64,000 nt of DNA from Annona cherimola (GCA_030490835.1 CM059972.1:13741764-13805763), one strand, 5' to 3'; counted from the stretch's first letter, positions 13,301-23,308 are shown. Program-made: numbers and translations. Notes: generated by a model not told the origin, from the letters alone.

Positions 13301-16300
13301 CTGGACCCCCTTGCCTAAACACTTTAAACACACTCATGTCAACCACTTAGTTTTCCAAGTGATGACTATGACAATTTTTTTCTTATCTTATTTTTTTACT
13401 TTCTATTTTTTTCAGATTTCTAGATAGTTAGCTGGTATAAATGAGGGGTGAAACTCAAGTCAGGCTGTACTAAATCTATGAGAACCCAAACCCTAAGCAT
13501 CCCGGATTTAGATGAATCCAAACCCTAATATTAGAATCTGGGTTCGGGGTTGGGTTTAGACTAGGTTAGCATTGGTTTTGGGCCTGAATTTGAGTTATTC
13601 TCAAACCAATAGAAATTGAAATTACTGATAGATATGCTGAATTTTTTGAATATTATTATATTCTTATGTGAATAATTTATATGCGAATATATTTATATGA
13701 CCTACGATATCTTTGATTTTGATGAAAGTTAGTCTTCTAATTAAAATATAATTCTAAGCACAATAAATGTAATGAATTTATCCATTAATAATCAAGGTAA
13801 GAAAATTAAATGAAATCACTATCTAAAATTTAATAAAAGTGAGGTTTATATATTTTGATTGTTAATTGGTATGTATGTAATAATTTTAAAGCATTAGAAT
13901 ATTTGTAATTATTTACAAATAAAGTTAATGTAGATGCAATAATTTTATGGACAAATGCAGACAACATTTTCATTATAGAATAAACATTTTATAGTTTAAT
14001 TAGGTTATGATTATATGGATGAACTTTTATTATAATTATAGTTAAAATGCTAAATATATGCCCTTAAAAATGCTTAATGTATAAACAAATATACTTATTT
14101 TAATAAATTAGGGAGAATATCGGGTTCGGACCAGGTTGAAACTGGACCTAATTTAAAAATTTTTTAAAATCAAAATCCAAACTTAGTGTTGAAACCAAGT
14201 CAGGTGGGTTCGAACCAACCCGGTACCAAGTTGCACCCCTAATATAAACTGCTCTCTTCCTTGTAAGCTTCCTAAATAAAATTGAAAATTAAGGTGTGTT
14301 TGATAATAAAGAAAATTTTGGAAAAAAAGCATATTCAAGTCCTGCAACATATACTACTTGATGAATATTTGTATAACATGAAAAATTACTTTCATTAGAA
14401 TTATATATAATCGACAAGAATTGCAAATGCACGAGGTTCTTTATAATTATATTCTTTAACGTGAATGCTTCTATGAAACTCGATTTCATGGAACCTCCTC
14501 TATTTTTGAAATGTTAATAGTCGATAAAAGAATTTAATTCATTTATTGTATTTAATATCATTTATTTAGCTCAAAGATCAGGTTTCATCTCAATCTAATA
14601 TGCGCAGAAGCCACATTTGCTCAAAATAGGTAAATTACGAAAAATGCTTAGATTCATTCATATATGTATTAGTACGTAGTAATTCTTTATAGAATCTTTA
14701 GCTGATTTAGATGTTAAAAATACTACTTAAAAATGATATTTAGCATTAAATTATTTTATTATGTTGATTTTACATATTTATAGATGAAGCGCATATATAT
14801 TATTACTAGACAAATGAAAATATTTCCTCAATAATATAAATGATGTTAAATATAAAAAATGGAGTAGATTTTTCAGCAACCATTTAGATATTAAAAATGA
14901 AAAAGGTTTTATTGGAGAAGGGTTTCAAATAAGTATCCCTAACTTTTTGATATTTTGAATTTAAAAGCTTTCAATCAAGTTGATTTTTTTCATATATAAG
15001 CTTTAAAATAGTTTTGATCATAAATGATAGTTTGGATTTAAAATAAAATAAAACTATAGAAAACCCAATAATGTGCATACTTCACTAGGCTAAACATGGA
15101 CTAGCAAAGCCCACTGAAAACTGCTAAAAAAAAGTAAGAATGTCATGTACTATTGAATAAAAAAAAATGTCCTGTAGTGGATATAGCTGATAATTATAAG
15201 TAAGGAAAATAAAGATAAAATAGGTAGGATATTTATATTAAAAAAATTTTGTGGTACATATAGTTTATTAACTCAACCCATTACAATTTTCATATATCAT
15301 TTAGCTCAATGAGTATACAAGAAAAATAAGCTCCCATTTTCTAATAAGAGAGATAGCTCCCATAATATAATAAGAGGATAACACAACCCCATAGTTAAAT
15401 GAAGAGGATATAACCTCAACTACCCATGCTAATCGTCCGTAGTTATATTGAAATATTTTAAAGTTAAAGAAAATAAAGGTAAAATAAGTAGGATATTTAG
15501 GGTGTGTTTGGTTGGGGGTAAAACTTTTGATGAAAAGTTGTTGAGGTAGAAGTTGTCACATTGATAGAAAATGATGTGATATAATATGGGTAATGATGAG
15601 GAGTAAAGAGAATAAAGTTAAAATAAATAGGTTAGTTGTTTGGATAGTTGTGTAGAAATGATTGAAAAATAGGTTAGTTTGTATAGGAAAATGTGAAAAA
15701 ATAATTAAAAAAATAGAGTAGTTATGGAGAGTGAAAAAGTTTTAGATTGAAAAGTTTTGGTTGACATGTTTATGTCCCAAACAAACACACCCTTACATTG
15801 AAATATTTTGAAGTTAATAATATAAAAGGTAGAATGGTTAGATACATAAAATATCATAGTATGGTTATGTTTAGTTGTTATAAAAACTTTTCGATCTAAA
15901 TTTTTTCACTTTTCATGCCTCTCTTAATTTTTAATTATTTTTTCACGTCTTCCCATACAATTATTTTAATTTTCAATTATTTATACATAATTACTTTACA
16001 ACAAACATATATATTTTAATTTTATTCTTCATTGTTACCCTTATCATATCACATGATTTTTTTATTAATTTTTAAAAATTTTCACTAAAAATTTTTCATT
16101 CAAAAGTTTCCATATATATATGAAAAGAATGGAATGTAAATTTTTGTTTTCATCCAATGTAGGCCAACCGATTGTCTTTTTATTTCAGGTTAATAATTGT
16201 GCATTTACAAAATCCTGAGTACTTACGAAGACTTCAGCTAGGGCCTAGAGACCTGGAGTCTAGACTAGACCATGCTCCATGGAAAAGTACAAAATCCTCC

Positions 16301-19300
16301 GGGCTCCCATAGCTGGATGCGGATGTAGGAAAGACAATAACAATAATAACGAACGACAGCTACCACTGCCCCCACGACAACAATAATAATAAGTACAAAC
16401 CCATCAATACGTATATGTTTAGAAAGTAATAAAAAATTTACATAAAAAATTTTAGTGTAAAAGTTTTTAAATTTAAAGAGAATAATATGATATGATAAAA
16501 ATAATGATGAGAAGTAAAGAGAATTGCATAAATTATTATGTAGAAATTATTCAAAAGTAGAGTAGTTATATGGAAAAATGTGAAAAATAATTTAAAAATT
16601 GAATAATTACTAAGAGTGAAAAGTTTTCAACTTGACATTTTTTTCAAGTCCAACCTACTCAAAAGTGTGCTCAGCAGCTCTCATTTAAAAAAGTATAAAA
16701 TCAACTTAATATTATTTGTCTTCTATATTAATTTTAAAATTATATTATTCAATATATAAACAGTCTCAACTATCAGTATTATATAGCTAAATAATTTTAT
16801 AAAATATTATTATAATTTGATACATCTGTGAATAAATCTAAATATTCTTCATACTTTGTAAGTGACTAGATATATTTTTTAAGTACATATGACCCACACA
16901 TTGCTCTAGTGAAGACAATTTTTGGTGTAAGTATAGAACAGATGGTATTGAATAATGTCACAGTTGTTACATGAAAAAGTTTTTTTTTCATTTTGGAATT
17001 TCTAAATTTGAAAATAAAGAAAATATTAGGCATGTTTGGCAATTTTTAAAACTTTTTAAACTAAAACTTTTCAATCTCTATCACTATTGTATTTTTTAAT
17101 TATTTCTTCACAACTTCCTATACAACTACTCTATCATTTTTATATCACTGCTTATGAAACCAACCTATCTATTTTAACTAGGGGTGCAACTCGGGCTCAT
17201 GAAATTCGAGTTCACCTCGACCCAAACCCTAACTCTATTTATAAAATATCAACCCTAACTCTAACCCTAACTCTATTAGTAAAACCTAAACCTTAACCCT
17301 ATTTTTGAAAATCAGGTTCAGGTTGGAATTTATGTTTATGAATTTACATTTTATTTAAAAGTAATAAGTTTAGAATTTCATATGAATAAATTATAATAAC
17401 AAATCATGTAAGTAAACATAATAATACATAATCAAACTACATATTTTTTAAAAAATAGTAATATAAAAAATATTTTTGGAAAAAATTTAGCATAAAAAGT
17501 AAGGTAAAGGAAGAAAATTAATGAGTGTAAAGGTAAATGATAGAAATAAAAAATAAATATAAATGAAAATAATATACTTTATTTATAATAAAATTACAAT
17601 ATGTCAAACATGTATTTAAAAATAGATATAATAACATAAAATATGAAGAATATAAAGAAATATTGTTTAAATAGTATATATAATATATTTTATAATAATA
17701 TAAAATAGAAAATCGGACTCGGGTTTACTTGAACCCTAACCCCATCATATTTACAAATCGGGTTCCTCGGATTCGGGTAACGAAAAAGCAAGTTTCAACA
17801 CTGTTTAAAATCAGGTTCGGCGGGCCGGGTTCGGGCTCAACTCGGTCTAAGTTGCACCCCTAATTTTAACTTTATTCTTTTTACTCATCGTTATTACACT
17901 TATTATATTATATTATTTTCTACCAATTCAAAAAAAATTTACACCAAAAAAGTTTTCATAAATTTTTTTATCATTTTTCAAAAAGGGCATTTTTGTCTAA
18001 CTACAAACCTTTTCAAATTAAAACTCTTATACTCTTCTTTATTACCCTTTTTTAAATTTTTTTACATTTTTCTATAAATTGCTCTCTGTTTAATCATTTC
18101 TACATAACTATTTATATAACTAATGTATTTATTTTAATTTTATTCTTTTAACGTCTTATCATTACTCATATCATATTACATCACTTTCTCTAATTTCAAA
18201 AAATTTTAAACCAAACTACTTGTGATTAACGCAAGTCGCCAGGGGCTTTATCTCCTTAGCTAGTGCTCTTGGATTCGAAATCAAGCAGAGTTATATTCCC
18301 TTGATTTAATTGTGAAGATATGTTGTCCTTCTTATTCTATTTGAGAGCATTTGGTCTCTTTCATTAATATTTGGAAGCTTGTAGTAGTCTCCATTTAGAA
18401 AATTATAAGAATTGTATTGGTGCTTAATTGTAAAAATGACTTAAATACCCCTGCATTTAAAATTTTTAAAATAAATATATATACATATCCAAAAATGGTA
18501 AAACTTAGTTTATAGATTAAATATAACTAGATTAACATATTTATAAAAGTATTTTTCAAAAAATATAAAAATATATTTTTTGACCGGTCTGAAATCGGAA
18601 AGGATCAGTGTTCAAATATAAGTCTTTCGAGGTAAATAAGCTTGGAATTTTTTTCTGCTACAACCAAAAAAGCCCTTAGTCTGTCATATGCTTTTACTAT
18701 TAGTGTCACATGGTGATAATGATCATATACAACTAAGTTATTAGTTAACTAAATAACAAGTCATTATTTTTTATATTTAAATTATATTTTAAAAAAAATT
18801 CAAGGTGCGTTTGGAAGGTGATAAGACTTGTGATGAAAAGTATTTTACGCAAAAATTTTTAAAATGTGAGAAAATGATGTGATAAGATAGAGATAACGAT
18901 TAACAATAAAAAAATAAAATCAAAATAGATATGTTAGATGTATGAATATTGAATAGTTGCATAAAAATGATTGTATTGGATAATTGTATACAAAGAAGTG
19001 AAGTAATAATTAAAAAATAAGGTAATTGCAAAGAGTGAAATGTTTTAGTTAGATTGAAAAATTTTAGGTATTTACAAACACCCTCTTAGCAGTTTATAAT
19101 TTTTTCCTTATGCATATATTATTGCTTTTGTTAAAAACATATATGTAAAGATTCAACATCATTTAAAAGTGGGTATGAAATTTTAAAGTTTTGAGAAAAA
19201 AAAAATCTACATATATTTAATATCATTCAAAAGTGGATATGAAATTTTTTAAAATTTGATGATAAATCTATTGTATATATAAGTTTTCAATGAAAATAAA

Positions 19301-22300
19301 TTTTGATATCATAAATATGTGCATATAGAAGAAGGATACCAATCCTATACATCTAGACCCAATTTTGCTAAGTTGTGTCTATTGCATGAAAATTTGTTGT
19401 AATTATTTAATAAAATTACCTAAATATGTGAGCTCGTCTAAGATTAATCAACGGCTAAATTTGAAAAATTTTAGCAACTACTTTTTTTTTTTTTTTTGAA
19501 AATAAGGGTTTTTGTATTCATCAAGGATGACTATACAAAAAGTCCAAGTAAATTTGGACTTACAAAGAAATTTGGTGGGTTTCCCACCAAAACCACTGAG
19601 ATTTACAAGACAGCTGTAAAATCAGCAATAGTATGGGCACAAGTATTACCAGTTCTAAGCACATGTTGGAAACAGACAGAACCAAAATTATCAGCTTAAT
19701 ATTTGCTCTCTTGAATCATCACCCCAACCGGTGCTAATATGCAGCTCACAGACAGAACCAAAATTATCTGCTGAATATTTGATCTCTTGAATCGTCACCC
19801 CAACCGGTGCTAATATGTAGCTTTCTTGAACCAAAAAACTAAAAGTTTCTCAAAATGAGTGAGTCAGTTTCCAAAACCACATGTTGAATGCCCATTTCAT
19901 CTGCCCATTTGATGCCCCCTAAAACAGCTCTAGCTTACATATTGATTGCATCCAATAGTCCCATGACTTTCCATCATTTAAAAGCGGGTGTGAAATTTTA
20001 AAATTTTGAGAATAATAAAAATCTACATATATTTAATATCATTCAAAAGTGGATATGAATTTTTTTTTAATTTGAGGAAAAATCTATTGTCTATATAAGT
20101 TTTCAACGAAAATAAATTTCGATAGCATAATATGCATATAGAAGAAGGGTACCAATCCTATACATCTGGACACAATTTTGATAAGTTGTGTTTATTGCAT
20201 GAAAATTTGTTGTAATTTTTTTTAAAAAATTTCTAAATATGTGAGCTCATCTAAGATTAATCAACGGCTAAATTTGAAAACTTTTAGAAACTACTTAGAT
20301 ACATTAGAATATAATAATACTTTAAAGAATCATTTATACATTAGATACATTAGAACATAATATTTGTTTAAAGAATCAATTGTACATGTAGGAATAATGT
20401 TTTAGATGATTTAAATGGTAGATATACAGCTTTGAAATGGAGATATAAATGAAATAATTTTATTATGTTGATTTTATATCTTTTTGAGGTGTGCCATATA
20501 TAGATCCTTAATTTTTAATGAAACTTATTCTAGTTAAATATAGACGATTTTAAATACAATGAGTAAGTTGGATTTTGAATAAAGGATAATAGTTTACAAC
20601 ATAACAATGGTAGTACATGCACCATTGGATCAATTCCCTATATTATATATAAACGGACATTTTTTAATGCACCTGGGTGCACTTAGTTTGAGTGCACCTG
20701 GGTGTATTTAATTCATTTTTTAATTTTTTTGAATATTTTTTATACAAGTGTTAATTTATGTGTATTTAGCATGTGTATCGATTTTTACTAATTTTAGATA
20801 TTTTTTTGAATTTTTTAAAATCAGTGCCAATTTCGTAATTTATGTTAAAAATTGCTACACATACTGAATACACCTAGTTAACACTTTTAAAAAATTCAAG
20901 AAAATAAAAAAATAGGTTTTTGCACCGGGTGTGCACTAGATCAGTGCTGATATATAAAAATGATCCTGAATGTTGTTGCAGGATTTGTATAGTCTAGGTA
21001 CCCTAAAATTGGGAATAGTGGGCCTTCCTCCTTTAGGGTGTCTACCATCGCAAAGAACTCTTCGAGGTGGACCCAACAGAGACTGTGACGAATCTGTCAA
21101 CCAAGCTGCAATCATGTTCAACTCCCGGCTGCAAGAGGAGTTGGAACTGCTAAGCAACAAGCTCTCCAGAGCAACGCTCGTCTACATCGATCTTTACACA
21201 CCAGCCACAAGCATCATTCAGAATCCTTCTCTATATGGTAACTAAGCATATATATTCAGAATCCTTCTCTATATGGTAACTAAGCATATATATTCAGAAT
21301 CCTTCTCTATATGGTAACTAAGCATATAGAGAGCTGTTCCGGTGCAGCGTCACTGTACCGGAACAGCGGTGCAGTAGCCCAAAAATGGGCCCACATGATC
21401 ATGAAATCATGATCTACTCCACCCATTATATTTAGAATAATGTATTCTATTACCATACCAATTTTCATCCAAATCAGATACTTTAAAGTTGTTATTTACA
21501 TCAAACTATTTTATTACGTTGGATTTATAACATTTTCAGATGGGGGCCATATACATATCTGATTGGGATGAAAATTGGTATGGTAATAGAATACATTATT
21601 CTAAATACAATGGGTGGAGTAGATCATGATTTCATGATCATGTGGGGCCCATTTCAGCGATGCTGTACCGAAAATTCTGGTGCAGCATGCTGCACCAGAA
21701 TATATTCCTATATATATATATATATGCTTGGAATATATTCCTATATATATATATGCTTGGAATATATTCCTATATATATATATGCTTGGAATATATTCTG
21801 GTGCAGCATCGCTGAAATGGGCCCCACATGATCATGAAATCATTATCTACTCCACTCATTGTATTTAGAATAATGTATTCTATTACCATACCAATTTTCA
21901 TCACAATCAAGTATGTATATGGCCCCCATCTGAAAATGGTATAAATCCAACGTAATAAAATAGTTTGATGTAAATAACAACTTTAAAGTATCTGATTTGG
22001 ATGAAAATTGGTATGGTAATAGAATACATTATTCTAAATACAATGGGTGGAGTAGATCATGATTTCATGATCATGTGGGGCCCATTTTTGGGCTACTGCA
22101 CCGCTGTTCCGGTGCAGTGACGCTGCACCGGAACAGCTCTCATATATATATATATATATGGGAAATGATCCAGTGCATGCGACTGCACCGTGCAGTCCAT
22201 GCACTGTGGGCCCCACCTGATCATTTCCCATAAATCCACCCCACCCATTGTATTTAGAATTGTTCACTTTATTACCATACCAATTTTCATCCAAATCCAA

Positions 22301-22516
22301 CATGTGTGTAGTCTCCATCTTAAAATGGTGCAAAATCAACGTAATAAAATAGTTTAATGTAAATATCACGTTTAAAGTGGTTTTTTCAACATCTAAACCG
22401 TCTAAAGTATGATTTATATATGAATAAATAAGTGTATAAAGTTTCATTACAATCTAATATGTGTGGGGTCTATTTTACAGCGGATTACGGTGCAGTCCGA
22501 CTGCACAGGATTGGTT

Positions 22517-22570
<54 letters not shown>

Positions 22571-22952
22571 CAATAAATTACAATTCGCATAGATGCATAT
22601 ATCATAATGATAATTTTACTCATTAGATCATTTCAATAAAGTGTAGAGTTTTAGCACCAATTTTAAAAGTGGATATGGACTATACATATACTAATCATCC
22701 ACCTCGCGATATGTATATATGATCGTTCAACTCAAGTGTTTAATTTGCATGCATGCAGGGTTCGAGCAGGCAAATCTTGGGTGCTGTGGAACTGGAACGA
22801 TAGAGTTTGCAGTGCTATGCAACGAGAAGAATCCATACACATGTAGAGACGATTCCAAGTATGTGTTCTGGGATAGTTTTCACCCCACGCAGAAAGCTTA
22901 TGAAGAAATCGTGCCAGGAATGCTTCGCGACTACATCAACGTGCTATTTTAG
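7364..22952 (+). CDS. GDSL esterase/lipase (complete, 5 exons, 364 residues)
   Basis: Secreted plant GDSL/SGNH ester hydrolase of the EXL-like kind. Exons: 7364..7643, 8047..8177, 10121..10354, 20982..21237, 22759..22952; all borders GT/AG and phases join without a stop (1095 nt). Start: first in-frame ATG of the exon; a second ATG at residue 14 precedes the hydrophobic core of the signal peptide (about residues 14 to 31, ending AQAAG) and is an alternative. Block I is [17 protein letters not shown] with nucleophile Ser49; block [14 protein letters not shown] with Gly126; block [14 protein letters not shown] with Asn181; block V FWDSFHPT with Asp339 and His342, so the catalytic set is intact. 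Length is usual for the family. Intron 3 is 10,627 bp and intron 4 1,521 bp, both full of transposons; the equivalents in the next paralogue are 86 and 671 bp. Exon 4's donor is in a three-fold repeat. It could in principle be two broken halves, but exon lengths and phases argue for one gene. Natural substrate unknown. Confidence 0.85.
8200..8862. other. Intron 2 DNA with LTR-like tract
   Basis: Part of intron 2 of the second GDSL gene. About 8420..8660 is less AT-rich and, on the - strand, reads like the end of a copia-type LTR ('gaataagatttttgcat' followed by a short unique tract). I could not find both LTR ends or a TSD, so this stays a suspicion. No exon of the host gene is expected here. 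Confidence 0.25.
8863..9511. mobile_element. hAT-like non-autonomous element in intron 2
   Basis: Flanked by GTTTGTGA (8855..8862) and GTTTGTGT (9512..9519), an 8-bp TSD with one mismatch, as hAT elements make. The ends are related to GGGTGTTAAnGATCGGGTTG in inverted orientation. The interior is a degenerate mesh of short words such as 'aacccatttaaccc', 'ggttgag' and 'gtttaacc'. A similar element lies at 59306..59877. Non-coding. Confidence 0.6.
9894..9997 (-). mobile_element. Very short 5'-truncated LINE tail in intron 2
   Basis: An 82-bp insert (9905..9986) between perfect 11-bp direct repeats TGTGAAAGGAT (9894..9904 and 9987..9997). Its left edge is a T run followed by 'gatgaaagg', and the rest matches the 3' untranslated end of the LINE at 50491..51246 ('ccatccttcc', 'aaaggggttaggga'). 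It is therefore the last bases plus poly(A) of that LINE family on the - strand. Confidence 0.7.
10526..10920. mobile_element. Foldback (palindromic) element in intron 3
   Basis: The ends 'agtgatcttgttag' and 'ctaacaagatcatt' are inverted repeats, and most of the roughly 395 bp folds on itself ('aaatgtctcatttagt' against 'taagtaagacattta'). It carries the core 'ataaatcaagttttaccat' and its inverse 'atgataaaacttaattta', shared with the elements at 26370, 41009 and 42584. Non-coding. Confidence 0.6.
10966..11208. mobile_element. Tourist-like MITE, degenerate copy
   Basis: Matches the MITE family defined by the intact copies at 32288 and 38815: 'aaaacttttcaatct', 'cacattttcctac', 'atctattttaa' and a right end 'aaacacaccc'. 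The left terminal repeat is worn away. Confidence 0.6.
11280..11795. other. GC-richer block in intron 3, possibly a solo LTR
   Basis: A tract clearly richer in G and C than its surroundings, with 'ctccaggccctcggccc' and 'ggctctggcccacatg', opening near 'tttattgaatagctagc' and closing near 'gggggacgttagg'. The composition and the unique, non-coding look suggest an LTR on the - strand, but I could not confirm TG/CA ends or a TSD. No exon of the host gene. Confidence 0.3.
11796..13434. other. Unclassified AT-rich intron 3 sequence
   Basis: No coding region or clear element boundary. It has a run of A at 12931..12945 and scattered short repeats. Part of 12530..12700 has the word content of the Tourist-like MITEs ('ttctctctttatcc') but no terminal repeats. 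Confidence 0.3.
13443..14241. mobile_element. hAT-like non-autonomous element in intron 3
   Basis: Starts GAGGGGTGAAACTC and ends GTTGCACCCCTA, inverted relatives of the 17179..17862 element. The flanks gtataaat (13435..13442) and atataaac (14242..14249) match at 6 of 8 positions, fitting an aged 8-bp hAT TSD. The interior near both ends has 'aaccctaa' and 'gggttcgg' words and an AT-rich middle. No transposase. Confidence 0.65.
14450..14930. repeat. Degenerate interspersed repeat, also at 58560..59050
   Basis: Contains 'aatgttaatagtcgat', 'atgttaaaaatactactta' and 'attttattatgttgatttta', which recur, partly inverted, at 58560..59050 and in the MITE cluster at 24480..25853. Ends not defined. 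Non-coding. Confidence 0.4.
15500..15792 (+). mobile_element. Tourist-like MITE, intact, in intron 3
   Basis: 293 bp with terminal inverted repeats GGGTGTGTTTGGTT and AACAAACACACCC and a perfect 3-bp TSD, TTA (15497..15499 and 15793..15795). A 3-bp TSD with these ends fits the PIF/Harbinger (Tourist-like) group. No coding capacity. Confidence 0.85.
15845..16112 (-). mobile_element. Tourist-like MITE, degenerate
   Basis: Interior words of the family ('aaaacttttcgatcta', 'ttttaattattttttcac', 'atcatatcacatgat') in the opposite orientation to the copy at 15500. The ends are worn ('tggttatgtttagttgt'). Confidence 0.55.
16415..16665 (+). mobile_element. Tourist-like MITE, degenerate
   Basis: Family words in the same orientation as 15500: 'gatatgataaaaataatgatgag', 'gtagaaattattcaaaa', 'ggaaaaatgtgaaaaata' and 'gagtgaaaagttttcaac'. 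Terminal repeats not preserved. Confidence 0.55.
17031..17990 (-). mobile_element. Tourist-like MITE split by a hAT element
   Basis: The MITE runs 17031..17178, starting 'aggcatgtttggc', and resumes at 17863, continuing 'attttaactttattc' in the order of the family. The 684-bp piece between is a separate hAT insertion. Confidence 0.65.
17179..17862. mobile_element. hAT non-autonomous element nested in a MITE
   Basis: 684 bp with terminal inverted repeats TAGGGGTGCAACT and AGTTGCACCCCTA-type ends, and a perfect 8-bp TSD ATTTTAAC (17171..17178 and 17863..17870). Subterminal 'aaccctaactc' words lie on the left and 'gggttcgggctcaactcgg' on the right. The target is the conserved 'ctatctattttaac' stretch of a Tourist-like MITE, which proves the order of insertion. 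No transposase. Confidence 0.85.
18226..18432 (+). mobile_element. SINE-like repeat
   Basis: 'gtcgccaggggctttatctc' followed about 30 bases later by 'cttggattcgaaatc' has the spacing of a tRNA-derived A box and B box. It ends near 'aaaattataagaattgtattg'. A related sequence at 26768..27035 has the same order and a similar end ('aaattataagaatgtattg'). Confidence 0.4.
18480..18630. repeat. Half of a foldback element
   Basis: Carries 'ccaaaaatggtaaaacttag' and 'gaccggtctgaaatc', the inner core and end motif of the foldback element at 42584..42862, but only one arm is present. Confidence 0.5.
18804..19083 (+). mobile_element. Tourist-like MITE, degenerate
   Basis: Starts 'ggtgcgtttggaaggtg' and ends 'tacaaacaccct'. 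The interior matches the family in the orientation of 15500 ('aaaatgatgtgataagat', 'aaaaatgattgtatt', 'gattgaaaaattttag'). Confidence 0.65.
19157..20296 (-). mobile_element. LINE 3' fragment between 325-bp direct repeats
   Basis: A 5'-truncated LINE 3' end (19483..19971, - strand) lies exactly between two long direct repeats, 19157..19482 and 19972..20296. Both begin 'catcatttaaaag' and end 'actactt', with perhaps 7 to 10% difference by eye. The LINE's poly(A) is the T run directly after the left repeat. On the - strand the LINE shows RNase H pieces, in order [20 protein letters not shown] then [16 protein letters not shown], and NPPNFF just before the 3' end, matching the LINE at 50491 (HVLRQENTIAHSLADL, NPPKLF). 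Degenerate, with a 76-bp internal tandem duplication. Confidence 0.75.
19672..19823. repeat. 76-bp tandem duplication inside the LINE fragment
   Basis: Two copies, starting at 19672 and 19748, each with 'acagacagaaccaaaatta', 'tcttgaatc' and 'caccccaaccggtgctaa'. They differ at a handful of bases. The event duplicated part of the RNase H region after or during insertion. Confidence 0.75.
20667..20950. mobile_element. Degenerate foldback element beside the exon 4 acceptor
   Basis: The left end, 'atgcacctgggtgcactta' then 'gagtgcacctgggtg', and the right end, 'gcaccgggtgtgcac', are worn versions of the ends of the element at 62767..63176. The interior shares 'tttagcatgtgtatc'. Its right edge is only about 31 bp from exon 4 of the second GDSL gene (20982), so it supplies much of the 3' part of intron 3. 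Confidence 0.6.
21219..21328 (+). repeat. 38-bp tandem repeat (3 units) spanning a splice donor
   Basis: Units start at 21219, 21257 and 21295. Each carries 'cagaatccttctctatatg' joined to 'gtaactaagcatata', which is the last 19 bases of exon 4 plus the intron start. Three identical donors therefore occur at 21238, 21276 and 21314. Only the first keeps the reading frame; reading into the repeat gives Gly-Asn-stop. Confidence 0.9.
21331..22139. mobile_element. Large foldback (MULE-like) element in intron 4
   Basis: 809 bp, starting GAGCTGTTCCGGTGCAG and ending with the inverse; the arms, roughly 360 bp each, fold back on each other up to a centre made of three units of about 30 bp ('tggaatatattcctatatat'). 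Each arm has its own end palindrome (CTGTTCCGGTGCAG near its inverse). The flanks gcataTAGA-type (21322..21330) and tcatatata (22140..22148) match at 7 of 9, in line with a 9-bp Mutator-type TSD. Non-coding. Confidence 0.75.
22160..22519. mobile_element. MULE-like MITE, single unit
   Basis: 360 bp with inverted ends GGGAAATGATCCAGTGCA and TGCACAGGATTGGTTCCC, each followed inward by a short palindrome ('gactgcaccgtgcagtc' on the left, 'gtgcagtccgactgcac' on the right). The interior ('accataccaattttcatcc', 'cgtaataaaatagtttaatg') is the same as in the arms of the 21331..22139 foldback. It sits in TA repeats, so the TSD cannot be read. Confidence 0.7.
22520..22569. repeat. (TA)n microsatellite, 50 bp
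   Basis: An unbroken TA run directly after the MITE in intron 4 of the second GDSL gene. Likely variable in length between individuals. Confidence 0.95.
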
Positions 22953-23205
22953 TTACATGCGGATTTCATAAGTACTAGGCTACCTAATAGCTTGCATCGT
23001 TTACACTACACCGTGTGAGAGAAAGCCTTTCTCTCTACATTTGTTACGTTGATGGGAATCTTTCGTGCCTTTTTATCCTAAAGAGAGCTGACTACTCCTT
23101 TTTATACAGGGTATATATGTTCATCACGCCTGCTACCACAAAAAAACTTCCGCATTATTGAAATTATGGATATACATTTTTTATACCACTTCTTTCTTCA
23201 ACGCA

Positions 23206-23211
23206 AATAAA
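23206..23211 (+). terminator. Candidate poly(A) signal of the second GDSL gene
   Basis: AATAAA, 254 bp after the stop codon, followed by a run of A. It is the first exact AATAAA downstream of the stop that I noticed; its use is inferred. Confidence 0.35.
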
Positions 23212-23308
23212 AAAAAAAAAAAATTATAGAACAAATCAGTTGGCACAACATGCATGTGTGACACGCACCTGTGGGGACGTCAAAATAACCCATTACTCCA
23301 TGTGTGAG

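Noticed and set aside
21568..21868. Overlapping frames with repeated Tyr-Ile peptides
   Set aside because: They arise from TA-rich repeats in the centre of the foldback element.
7364..22952. Two separate half genes instead of one
   Set aside because: Exon lengths, phases and catalytic blocks complete each other, and no exon 4 or 5 remnant follows exon 3, nor exons 1 to 3 precede exon 4. Kept as one gene, with a transcript test suggested.
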